64,000 nucleotides of DNA from Arenibacter latericius DSM 15913 (GTDB lineage: Bacteria > Bacteroidota > Bacteroidia > Flavobacteriales > Flavobacteriaceae). The position numbers and the translations under genes are program-made. Below are positions 1 through 7,964 of this stretch, in pieces (within the stretch, counting starts at the first letter, position 1; each line of letters opens with the position of its first letter). The notes below the pieces were generated by a model. The model had not been told where the DNA came from. It searched no databases and saw only the letters and a list, made by a program, of their open reading frames with translations. Location: assembly GCF_000424985.1 (NCBI RefSeq), contig NZ_AUKX01000002.1, forward strand, positions 62,001-126,000. The letters run 5' to 3'.

Positions 1-249
1 ATCATGATTAGTAGTGCCTTTGGCAATCATATAATCAGTGTGTTTGTTGGCATGCTCATAGGCCAGGTCGCTAAAACTTAACTCATTAAGATCTAATGAG
101 GCTCTGTGCTCATTAACGAGTAGCAGTATTTGCTCTTCTACTTTTACCGCGTTTGTTGCTGTTTCATTAAAGGTGGGTTCTATAGTCTCGGTACTACAAG
201 AACTCATTGCAAACGCGAACAAAAGCATTAATACATAATGCGTTTTCAT
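1..249 (-). CDS. CAP-domain (SCP/PR1, YkwD-like) lipoprotein, 3' part beyond window
   Basis: Partial gene: 83 codons are visible from ATG at 249 and the frame runs open off the left edge. The start encodes a lipoprotein signal (hydrophobic stretch, then MSSC with Cys at residue 18). From about residue 38 it reads EEQILLLVNEHRAS, then ANKHTDYMIAKGTTNHD, the N-terminal pattern of bacterial CAP/SCP domains (xILxLVNxxR ... HxxxMAxxGxxxHD), in which the His residues belong to the CAP cavity. Members are secreted or surface proteins of mostly unknown function. I infer an outer-membrane or periplasmic lipoprotein. The rest of the domain cannot be judged. It is divergent from the alpha-2-macroglobulin gene. 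Confidence 0.85.
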   Translation of the reverse strand, partial: MKTHYVLMLLFAFAMSSCSTETIEPTFNETATNAVKVEEQILLLVNEHRASLDLNELSFSDLAYEHANKHTDYMIAKGTTNHD

Positions 250-582
250 ATAGTGTTCTATTTACAAGCAGGTAAGCGGGAAAAATGGGGTATTCTTGTG
301 TTCTAAATTAGGTTGGCTTCTCGTGACCAACGTTATAATGTTACAAAAAATAGTTGAAATACAATATATTGTTGTTTTAAAATTGCATTATGGCGAATAA
401 TTAAACCTTTGGTGGGATTTTCACCTAATTGCATCCGCTATTTTGGATTAAAAAAAACATTTTGCCTAGTTTATAAAACACTTTCCATTAGGTAAATATT
501 ATATCTTTAATGTGCTATAGGTGAGAAAGGAAAGGTAAACCCGGAATTCCTTATATATTTACAAGGCCAAATACATACTCCT
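250..582. other. Intergenic region between divergent genes
   Basis: AT-rich, 333 bases without a credible ORF. Near the right end TATATTTA (554-561) lies 21 bases before the A2M start and differs from the -7 consensus TAnnTTTG only in the last base; TATCTTTA (502-509) is a second near match. No convincing -33 TTTG stands at the right distance, and no clear promoter was found for the leftward CAP gene. Confidence 0.35.
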
Positions 583-3500
583 ATGAAATTACTTTTACGT
601 GTCCTTCTACCACTCATTATTGTAGGTTGTAATCAAGAGCGGAAAGTCGAGAGTTTAACTTTAGATAATATTAATCTTTATCAAGATTATATTGCTGAAA
701 TTACTCACGGAATAATCTCTACTAAATCAGATGTAAGGGTTGTGTTTAAAACTCCCGTAGATGATTGGGAAAGCGGACAGGAGTTGAATGCGGACCTGAT
801 GAAAGTATCCCCTAAAATACAAGGAAAAGTAATTGTCTTAGATACCCGTACTCTCGCTTTTATTCCGGAAAAATCTTTTAAGCAGGATACCAACTATCAT
901 TTTACGTTAAACTTAAAGGAGTTGGTGTCAGAAATACCTAAAGACTTGCAAAACTTTACTTTTGGGGTAAAGACCATAAAGCAGCAGTTTAATGTATATA
1001 CTCAGGCAATCCAGTCTTATTCCAAAGAATATCAATATTTAGAAGGGCAGTTAATTACTTCCGATCAATTATCATTAAAAGAAGCAAAAACACTTATTAC
1101 AGCATCGCAGAAAGGTAAAAACATACCTTTAAAATTTGATTCCGCAGTAAAGGAGGGTTACCAATTTCCGTTTAAAATAGATAGTATTTCCCGTTTTGAA
1201 GAAGATACGGACTTGGAAATAGTTTGGGATGGTAGCGGTTTGGGAATTGAAAGTTCCGGTAAAAATTCTGTAATGATTCCGGGGAAAAATAATTTTAGTG
1301 TTTTAGATGCGATTGTTGAAACGGACGGTAGCCAAGTGTTGCTAATCAATTTTTCCGATCCCTTAAAAAAAGGTCAGAATTTAAAAGGATTGGTGGTTTT
1401 GGAGGGCGATGAGAGTCCTAAATATGCTATTGAAGGAAATGTACTAAAAGTATATCCTTCCGTAGAAGCAAAAGGCTCTATGAAGCTTTCTGTTTTTGAA
1501 GGTATACAAAGTGTGGAGGGGTACCGATTAAAATCTAATTTCACCCAAAGTATAGCCTTTGAGCAAGTAAAACCTCAAGTGAGACTTCTTTCTAGCGGTA
1601 CTATTTTACCCTCTTCCAATAATCTAAAAATAAATTTTGAAACGGTAAATTTAAAGTCGGTTCACGTTTCTGTACTTCGAATCTTTGAAGATAATGTGCT
1701 GCAATTCCTTCAGCAAAATAATATTAATGAGAGTTATGACCTAAAAGCTGTTGCGCGACCCATTGCAACTAAAACTATTGATTTAGGTAACAGTATTGCA
1801 GTCCGCAGTGGGAAATGGACCGCACATGCTCTGGATCTAAAAACATTAATTAGACCAGAAGTTGGAGCAATATATAGGGTAGAATTAAGTATAAAACCAT
1901 CGTATAGCCTTTACGAATGTAATGAAACCAATTTTGGCGTTATGGAATCGGATGATTTGGACTCCAAAGAGGAAGTAGATTCCAGATCTTGGGATGGGGT
2001 AGAAGATTATTATAGTGATTATTACTATAATTACGATTGGAACCAACGAGATAACCCTTGCCATACTTCCTACTATTATGATAAAACTATTGGGACAAAT
2101 GTTTTGGCTTCGGACATTGGGGTCACTATAAAACGAGGTACCAATAAAAGTTACTTTATTGCGGTTAATAATATTGTAAACACCGCACCTATAGCGGGAG
2201 CCAAGGTTACCTTTTTTAATTACCAACAGCAACCATTGGGACAGGTAATTACAGAGGAGGATGGAACATCTAGGTATAACTCTGAACACCTAGCCTTTTT
2301 TGCTGTGGTAGAGAGCCAAGGTCAAAAAACATATGTTAAACTAAACGATGGAAATGTACTTTCGGTAAGTAAGTTTAAAGTAGATGGAGAAGTCATCCAG
2401 AAAGGGATAAAAGGATTTATTTTCGGGGAAAGAGGAGTTTGGCGCCCCGGCGATAATATCTACCTATCGTTTATGCTGAATGATAACGATAATAAACTTC
2501 CTTCCCAACATCCTGTGAAATTAGAACTTATAGATCCCTATAATAAATTGGTGCACCGTGAGTTAAGCACCCAGGGGTTAAATAATTTTTATAGTTTTCA
2601 GTATAAGACCGATGAAAATGCACCTACAGGTAATTGGTTGGCAAAAATTAGCGTAGGCGGAGCTACGTTTACAAAAACAATAAAAGTAGAGACTATCAAG
2701 CCTAATAGACTTAAGATTAAAACAGCGTTTGGTAAAGAGCTCCTTAGTAGTACTTCCCCTATTAGCGGAAATATGCAAGTGGCCTGGTTGCATGGGGCAG
2801 TGGCTAAAAATCTAAAAGCCGATATTACTGCGAAATTTAAAGTACAAAATACCACTTTTAAAGCGTTCCCTAATTATGTTTTTGATGATCCTACGCGCGC
2901 TTTTACGATGGAAGACCAACTAGTCTTTAATAACAAAATAGATGGAGAAGGACGTGCTACCTTTACAATGGATCCAAAATTTAGTAGTCCTGCTCCAGGG
3001 ATGCTGAGTGCTGTTTTTGTGACTAAAGTCTATGAAAATGGCGGTGATTTTAGTACGGATGTGTTTGCTAAAACGTACTCACCCTATTCTACCTACGTGG
3101 GATTAAATATACCCGAAGGTGATAAGACTAGTGGAATGCTTCTGACTGATGTACCTCATAATTTTGGTGTGGTAACGGTAGATGAAAATGGTAGTCCTAA
3201 GGCTACGGAGAATTTAAAAGTATCTATTTACAAGATAAATTGGAGATGGTGGTGGGAGACCTCTCAAGAGAACCTTTCTAATTTTAATAGCGACCAGTAT
3301 AAAGAAAAAATATTCGAGAAGACTATAAATACTGACTCCAAGGGACGAGGGTCTTTTTCTTTTGAATTAAAGTATCCTGATTGGGGTAGGTATTTGGTAA
3401 GGGTAGAAGACCCTAAAGGGCAGCATTCTACTGCATCTACGGTTTATGTAGATTGGCCTAGCTGGGAAGGGAAGTCAAGAAAGAGCGATCCCTCTGCAGC

Positions 3501-6093
3501 TACCATGTTAGTATTCTCTACAGATAAAGAGAAATATAATGTTGGTGAAATGGCCACAATTACTTTCCCTAGCGCTAAAGGGGGAAGGGCATTGGTTACT
3601 ATGGAGAACGGAGTTGAGGTTTTAGATGCCCATTGGGTGACAACTACGCAAGGGGAAACTAAATTCCAACTTCCGATTACAGAACTACATGCTCCTAATG
3701 TGTTTATCAATATTAGCTTACTGCAGCCACATGCTTCTACCTTAAACGATAACCCTATAAGACTATATGGAATTGTACCTATATCAGTAGAAAATCCGTC
3801 AACAAAACTAGAGCCTTCCATTGCTATGCCTAAAGTATTAAGGCCAGAAGAGAAGGTTACCGTAAAAGTGAAAGAAAAACAAGGCAAGGCGATGACCTAC
3901 AGTATTGCTATGGTAGATGAGGGGCTGTTAGATTTAACAAGGTTTGCCACTCCAGATCCTTGGAAAACCTTCTATGCAAAAGAAGCGTTAGGTGTTAAAA
4001 GTTGGGATGTGTACGATGATGTTATTGGAGCGTTTGGAGGTAGAATAGATCAGGTATTTGCTATTGGAGGTGATGGGGAATTAGCAGGAGCAAAAAATAA
4101 AAAAGCAAATCGTTTTGAGCCTATGGTGGTGTTTATGGGGCCATTCTCTCTGAAAGCAGGGGAAACCAAAGCCCACGAAATTAATATACCAAAATATGTA
4201 GGTTCTGTGCGTACCATGGTGGTAGCGGGTAATGCTGAAAAAGCGGCCTATGGGATGGCGGAAGAAACTACTCCCGTACGTAAGCCTTTGATGGTTCTTG
4301 CTTCACTACCCCGAAAAATTACTCCTGGGGAAACGGTAACCTTGCCTGTTACGGTATTTGCTATGGAAAACAAGGTTAAGGAGGTGAATTTAAAGTTAAA
4401 GCCTAACCCTTCGATTAAGGTGTTGGGCAATGCAGTGCAAACGGTATCTTTTGACAAGCCAGATGAAAAGATGGCGTACTTTCAACTACAGGTGTCCGAT
4501 TTTAATGGAATAGGTAAGGTGGTTGTAGAGGCTTCGGGGAATGGTGAGAAAGCTTCTTTTGAAATAGAGATAGATGTGGTGAACCCCAACCCGATCAGCA
4601 TCCAAACGGAAAATCTTACATTAGCTCCTAATGAGTCGCGCTCCCTAGCATTAACCACTTTCGGAATAGAGGGAAGTAATACGGCACAGCTAGAATTCTC
4701 TACGCTTCCAGCCATGAATTTTAATGGGCGGATGGAGTATTTAATTAACTATCCTCATGGGTGTTTAGAGCAGATAACTTCTGGTGCTTTCCCTCAATTA
4801 TTTCTTACTGATATTTTTGATCTTAATTCTAATAAGAAAAAAGAGATCCAACAGAATGTGGAAGACGTTATTAAAAGAGCAGCGACACATCAACTCCCGT
4901 CGGGTGGATTTTCTTATTGGCCGGGACAGCATCAGGCTGATGATTGGAGCACTTCTTTTGTTGGGCATTTTTTATTGGAAGCCGAAAAGAAAGGATATGT
5001 GTTGCCCATAGGATTTAAATCTAGTTGGATAAAATATCAACAGAATATGGCTAAAGCATGGCGAGGTGGATCTAATACCTCCGATCTAGCACAGGCTTAT
5101 AGATTGTATACATTGGCATTTTCTGGAAATGCAGATATAGCCTCTATGAACCGACTTAGAGAGACTACTGCCTTATCTAATGAGGGGAAATTTAGATTGG
5201 CTGCTACTTACGGATTAATCGGACAAACCAAAGTGGCTAGAGAAATTTTGAGAACAGCTAATTATAATCAGCATGATAAAGATGGGTATTATAGGACTTA
5301 TGGATCTATATATAGGAATAGAGCTATGGCTCTGGAGACCTATGTGCTATTGGGGGATAAAGTGAAATCCCAGGAGCTGGCTAAAATGCTTGCGAAACGA
5401 TTGTCGGAAGATAGATGGATGAGTACACAGAGTACTGCTTACAGCTTATTGGCGATGGCCAAATTTGCAGAAATGATCGGTGGAAAAGGAATAAAAGCTT
5501 CAGTTCAGTTCAATCAAAAAGCAACTCAGATAGCATCAGAAAAAGCCCTGGAGAATATGGACTTGAAAATAAGTAAGGGTAATAACACGCTTGTTATAAA
5601 GAACGATGGAGATAATACTTTATTTGTAAGTATTATAAAAAGTGGGGTTTTACCTGTTGGGGAAGAGAAAGAAATCTCCCGAAATATGGTGGCCAAGGTA
5701 ATCTATAAAGGTAGAGATGGTACTGTTATTAATCCTAGTAAGTTAAGTCAGGGTACAAACTTTGTAGCCGAAGTATCTTTGACCAATACTAAGCCTGAAG
5801 ATCTTAAGAACATTGCTCTTTCCCAGATTTTCCCTAGTGGATGGGAAATTGTAAACACCCGATTTACAGATTTTGGTGATTTTGTAGAAAACGAAGTAAC
5901 CTACACAGACCTTAGGGATGATCGTGCGCATTTTTATTTTGATATGAAGGCAAACGAAACAAAAACCCTTCGGATATTGTTGAATGCCTCGTATTTAGGA
6001 AATTATTATCTGCCGGGAATACAGGCAGAAGCCATGTATGATAATGATTATTTTGTACGTACAAAGGGGCAATGGATAGAAGTGACTCAATAA
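583..6093 (+). CDS. Alpha-2-macroglobulin family lipoprotein (bacterial A2M, YfhM/MagD-like)
   Basis: 1836-residue lipoprotein with lipobox IVGC (Cys16). The thioester motif HGCLEQ is intact (Cys1394, Gln1397) at the start of an alpha-helical thioester domain (about 1380-1680, with repeats such as LPSGGFSYWPG). Before it come macroglobulin-type beta domains and the A2M signature region (about 1175-1220, FSLKAGETKAHEINIPKYVG); a beta domain follows. Family knowledge: bacterial A2Ms trap proteases that attack the periplasm through covalent thioester coupling and often sit next to pbpC, found here 1.9 kb downstream on the same strand. Unusual is a Tyr/Asp-rich segment (about 454-500) bracketed by Cys446 and Cys493. 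The protein has only four cysteines: lipid, this pair and the thioester. Length is in the range of bacterial A2Ms. Confident. Confidence 0.96.
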   Translation: MKLLLRVLLPLIIVGCNQERKVESLTLDNINLYQDYIAEITHGIISTKSDVRVVFKTPVDDWESGQELNADLMKVSPKIQGKVIVLDTRTLAFIPEKSFKQDTNYHFTLNLKELVSEIPKDLQNFTFGVKTIKQQFNVYTQAIQSYSKEYQYLEGQLITSDQLSLKEAKTLITASQKGKNIPLKFDSAVKEGYQFPFKIDSISRFEEDTDLEIVWDGSGLGIESSGKNSVMIPGKNNFSVLDAIVETDGSQVLLINFSDPLKKGQNLKGLVVLEGDESPKYAIEGNVLKVYPSVEAKGSMKLSVFEGIQSVEGYRLKSNFTQSIAFEQVKPQVRLLSSGTILPSSNNLKINFETVNLKSVHVSVLRIFEDNVLQFLQQNNINESYDLKAVARPIATKTIDLGNSIAVRSGKWTAHALDLKTLIRPEVGAIYRVELSIKPSYSLYECNETNFGVMESDDLDSKEEVDSRSWDGVEDYYSDYYYNYDWNQRDNPCHTSYYYDKTIGTNVLASDIGVTIKRGTNKSYFIAVNNIVNTAPIAGAKVTFFNYQQQPLGQVITEEDGTSRYNSEHLAFFAVVESQGQKTYVKLNDGNVLSVSKFKVDGEVIQKGIKGFIFGERGVWRPGDNIYLSFMLNDNDNKLPSQHPVKLELIDPYNKLVHRELSTQGLNNFYSFQYKTDENAPTGNWLAKISVGGATFTKTIKVETIKPNRLKIKTAFGKELLSSTSPISGNMQVAWLHGAVAKNLKADITAKFKVQNTTFKAFPNYVFDDPTRAFTMEDQLVFNNKIDGEGRATFTMDPKFSSPAPGMLSAVFVTKVYENGGDFSTDVFAKTYSPYSTYVGLNIPEGDKTSGMLLTDVPHNFGVVTVDENGSPKATENLKVSIYKINWRWWWETSQENLSNFNSDQYKEKIFEKTINTDSKGRGSFSFELKYPDWGRYLVRVEDPKGQHSTASTVYVDWPSWEGKSRKSDPSAATMLVFSTDKEKYNVGEMATITFPSAKGGRALVTMENGVEVLDAHWVTTTQGETKFQLPITELHAPNVFINISLLQPHASTLNDNPIRLYGIVPISVENPSTKLEPSIAMPKVLRPEEKVTVKVKEKQGKAMTYSIAMVDEGLLDLTRFATPDPWKTFYAKEALGVKSWDVYDDVIGAFGGRIDQVFAIGGDGELAGAKNKKANRFEPMVVFMGPFSLKAGETKAHEINIPKYVGSVRTMVVAGNAEKAAYGMAEETTPVRKPLMVLASLPRKITPGETVTLPVTVFAMENKVKEVNLKLKPNPSIKVLGNAVQTVSFDKPDEKMAYFQLQVSDFNGIGKVVVEASGNGEKASFEIEIDVVNPNPISIQTENLTLAPNESRSLALTTFGIEGSNTAQLEFSTLPAMNFNGRMEYLINYPHGCLEQITSGAFPQLFLTDIFDLNSNKKKEIQQNVEDVIKRAATHQLPSGGFSYWPGQHQADDWSTSFVGHFLLEAEKKGYVLPIGFKSSWIKYQQNMAKAWRGGSNTSDLAQAYRLYTLAFSGNADIASMNRLRETTALSNEGKFRLAATYGLIGQTKVAREILRTANYNQHDKDGYYRTYGSIYRNRAMALETYVLLGDKVKSQELAKMLAKRLSEDRWMSTQSTAYSLLAMAKFAEMIGGKGIKASVQFNQKATQIASEKALENMDLKISKGNNTLVIKNDGDNTLFVSIIKSGVLPVGEEKEISRNMVAKVIYKGRDGTVINPSKLSQGTNFVAEVSLTNTKPEDLKNIALSQIFPSGWEIVNTRFTDFGDFVENEVTYTDLRDDRAHFYFDMKANETKTLRILLNASYLGNYYLPGIQAEAMYDNDYFVRTKGQWIEVTQ

Positions 6094-6184
6094 TTATAAT
6101 AACGTAATAGAAATTTTATGTTGTTTTTCACGCAACCAAATAAAAGTTTTTGCATTATAAGGGGTGATAACAAAAATTCTATCT

Positions 6185-6730
6185 ATGAAATTAAGAAATG
6201 CATTAATGAGTTTTGGAGCCGTTGCACTTGCAATTGGCCTTAATAGTTGTAACCTCTCCGACGACGCGGAATTTGAATGTGCTGAGGATTTTACAGGAAC
6301 TCTTATGGAAAACGAAAATGTGATGTTGGGCACATGGGAGTTAACTGGGATTGTAGCAGATAAGGAAGTGGATATTACGGAGGATAGTGAGAACAATCCT
6401 AAGAAGGATATTTACGTACAATATTCAGATTGTAAAAAGGATGTAGACTTTGTTTTTACAGAGGATAGAGCTTATACCAATTCGGAGGGTCAGAATGCGA
6501 CCGATTGTAGTAATAAAGCAAAATTTACTGGGACCTGGAAATTAAAAGAAACTGTTTTAAGCATGGTAAGTAACTGTTTTGTGCAAACTTTGCCTTTGGA
6601 GTTTAACGATAATAAGACCGCTTTTTCTTATGAAGGTAATTACACTATTACAGATGTACACGGTATAAAAATTCAAACAAATGTTACCTTTACTTATACT
6701 AAAGTAGCAAACGATTTACAACCAGAATAG
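6185..6730 (+). CDS. Lipocalin-like domain lipoprotein
   Basis: 181 residues. ATG 6185 is chosen over an in-frame start 21 bases upstream because it gives a clean lipoprotein signal (MKLRNALM ... LNSC, Cys22). The mature part contains LGTWELTG near residue 50 and a second FTGTWKL near 117, the beta-strand signature of short lipocalin-like domains of Bacteroidota, plus pairs of Cys (DCKKD, DCSNK, NCF) that could form disulphides. Ligand unknown. It lies 91 bases after the A2M gene on the same strand, ends in a strong terminator, and may be co-expressed with A2M. Confidence 0.8.
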   Translation: MKLRNALMSFGAVALAIGLNSCNLSDDAEFECAEDFTGTLMENENVMLGTWELTGIVADKEVDITEDSENNPKKDIYVQYSDCKKDVDFVFTEDRAYTNSEGQNATDCSNKAKFTGTWKLKETVLSMVSNCFVQTLPLEFNDNKTAFSYEGNYTITDVHGIKIQTNVTFTYTKVANDLQPE

Positions 6731-6751
6731 TAGGCGTTGGAATTTATAGGA

Positions 6752-6788
6752 AAAATGGGTCAGATTTTATTGTCTGGCCCATTTTTTA
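6752..6788 (+). terminator. Rho-independent terminator after the lipocalin-like gene
   Basis: ATGGGTCAGA and TCTGGCCCAT pair over 10 positions with one G-U, with a short T/A loop, followed by TTTTTT. It closes the A2M-lipocalin transcription unit. Confidence 0.85.
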
Positions 6789-6834
6789 TAAATAATAACT
6801 AGTTTCTGAAGCTGTTATTGCGGAAATCTATAGC

Positions 6835-7371
6835 TTAAAAAGACAGAAAACTATCTTCATGTTCTTTATCATCATCATTAAAAGATTGGGTCTCTTTTAA
6901 TACTCTGCTAAAAACAAATGCGCCAATTTCTTTTACTGGGGTGTACAGTTTAGATTCTTCCATAAAATCAGATTTTATAACACCAAGCTGATTATTTCCC
7001 TTTTCAAAAAAAACTAAAAAAGCACCTAATATTACCGCAACTTTTAAAGTGCCAAATACAGCGCCTGCCAATTTATTTAAGAGCCCTAACATGGCAAAGT
7101 CGGCTATTTTTGTCAATATTTTTCCAATGAGAATTACAAGGATAACGATAAGAATAAAAGTAAGTGCGAAAGCTATAGTGTTCATGTGCTGCTCATCCCA
7201 ATCCATATTTTTAGAGAGGTATTCTCCAGTAATATAAGAAAAATGAATTGCTCCATACAGGCCTGCAATTACGGCTATTAGGGAAGCTAATTCCACAAAT
7301 AGGCCATTTCTAATGCCCTTGTAAAGGCCATAAACTAATAGCAGCCCTAATATAATGTCTAAAATTCCCAT
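6835..7371 (-). CDS. cvpA: CvpA family membrane protein
   Basis: 178 residues with four hydrophobic segments (about 3-20, 26-48, 64-88, 100-121) and the opening MGILDIILGLLLVYGLYKG that typifies CvpA (colicin V production) proteins. Family members are inner-membrane proteins linked to envelope integrity. The C-terminal tail (after about 155) is acidic and hydrophilic. It is transcribed divergently from the small protein at 7486, from a -7 box 18 bases upstream of the ATG. Confidence 0.88.
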   Translation of the reverse strand: MGILDIILGLLLVYGLYKGIRNGLFVELASLIAVIAGLYGAIHFSYITGEYLSKNMDWDEQHMNTIAFALTFILIVILVILIGKILTKIADFAMLGLLNKLAGAVFGTLKVAVILGAFLVFFEKGNNQLGVIKSDFMEESKLYTPVKEIGAFVFSRVLKETQSFNDDDKEHEDSFLSF

Positions 7372-7389
7372 TCTTAATTTCGCTTTTTA

Positions 7390-7397
7390 CAAATATA
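7390..7397 (-). promoter_or_regulatory. -7 box of cvpA
   Basis: TATATTTG on the minus strand is a perfect TAnnTTTG and ends 18 bases before the cvpA ATG. No clear -33 TTTG. It lies beside the divergent box at 7411. Confidence 0.55.
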
Positions 7398-7410
7398 GAA
7401 CTTTGATTTG

Positions 7411-7418
7411 TACCTTTG
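7411..7418 (+). promoter_or_regulatory. -7 box for the 7486 gene
   Basis: TACCTTTG is a perfect TAnnTTTG, 67 bases before the ATG at 7486. It lies only 13 bases from the divergent cvpA box, so the two polymerase sites overlap and probably exclude each other. Confidence 0.5.
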
Positions 7419-7485
7419 ATAATTCTGTGAAATCCACATTGCGAATTGAAGAACAGAATAAAGATCTGGAATAGGAAATAGTATT

Positions 7486-7842
7486 ATGTCAAGAGATACA
7501 GAGTTAAAAGAAAGATGGAAGGTTTTGGTAGAGAAACTTTCTGCGCAATTTGCGGATAATGATCCGTTAGAATTAGACGCAATAATATATTTGGTAGGAC
7601 TTCAAGAATTAGGTCAAATCCATAGGAAATATAAAAAAGACGAAAAGCTAAACCTAATGCATATAGCCATTTGTAGGCTTTTGGAACCTTATGGTTATTA
7701 TGAGTTCGATTATTTTGATGAAGATGGTTGGCCGCATTATACCATAAAAGAAGAGCTACCTGCCTTAAGAGCTGGGGAGCAATCCGTTTTAATGAAAGAA
7801 GCATTAGTGGGTTATTTTTTAGAAAAGGAATATATTTCATAA
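7486..7842 (+). CDS. Conserved hypothetical protein of Flavobacteriaceae
   Basis: 118 residues, soluble, acidic, no signal peptide. Visible segments are LDAIIYLVGLQELGQIHRKYKKDEK and, near the end, a DEDGWPHYTIKEELP stretch followed by a helical tail. I do not recognise a named domain. An opposite-strand ORF of equal length (7484-7840) is rejected because its product is Leu/His-rich with no recognisable structure, while this strand gives a balanced globular composition and has a perfect -7 box upstream. It lies 122 bases before pbpC on the same strand. Confidence 0.8.
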   Translation: MSRDTELKERWKVLVEKLSAQFADNDPLELDAIIYLVGLQELGQIHRKYKKDEKLNLMHIAICRLLEPYGYYEFDYFDEDGWPHYTIKEELPALRAGEQSVLMKEALVGYFLEKEYIS

Positions 7843-7889
7843 AGGAACAAGACTCAAAATACTGCTCTGTTTTGGAGCGTATTGCTTGG

Positions 7890-7921
7890 TTTGGGATGGT
7901 GTTATAGTATGCTTAACTTTA
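7890..7921 (+). promoter_or_regulatory. pbpC promoter with inverted repeat over the -7 box
   Basis: TTTG (7890-7893), N20, TAACTTTA (7914-7921) is close to the Bacteroidota TTTG-N19-TAnnTTTG promoter and lies 43 bases before the pbpC ATG. TATGCTT (7908-7914) and AAGCATA (7924-7930) form a perfect 7-base inverted repeat with a 9-base spacer that encloses the -7 element. Confidence 0.5.
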
Positions 7922-7964
7922 GGAAGCATAATAGGCAAAGGCCTAATGGGGATATAATACTTAA

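Noticed and set aside
7484-7840. Minus-strand 118-codon ORF opposite the small conserved gene
   Set aside because: Leu/His-rich, no domain; the plus strand has the promoter and normal composition.
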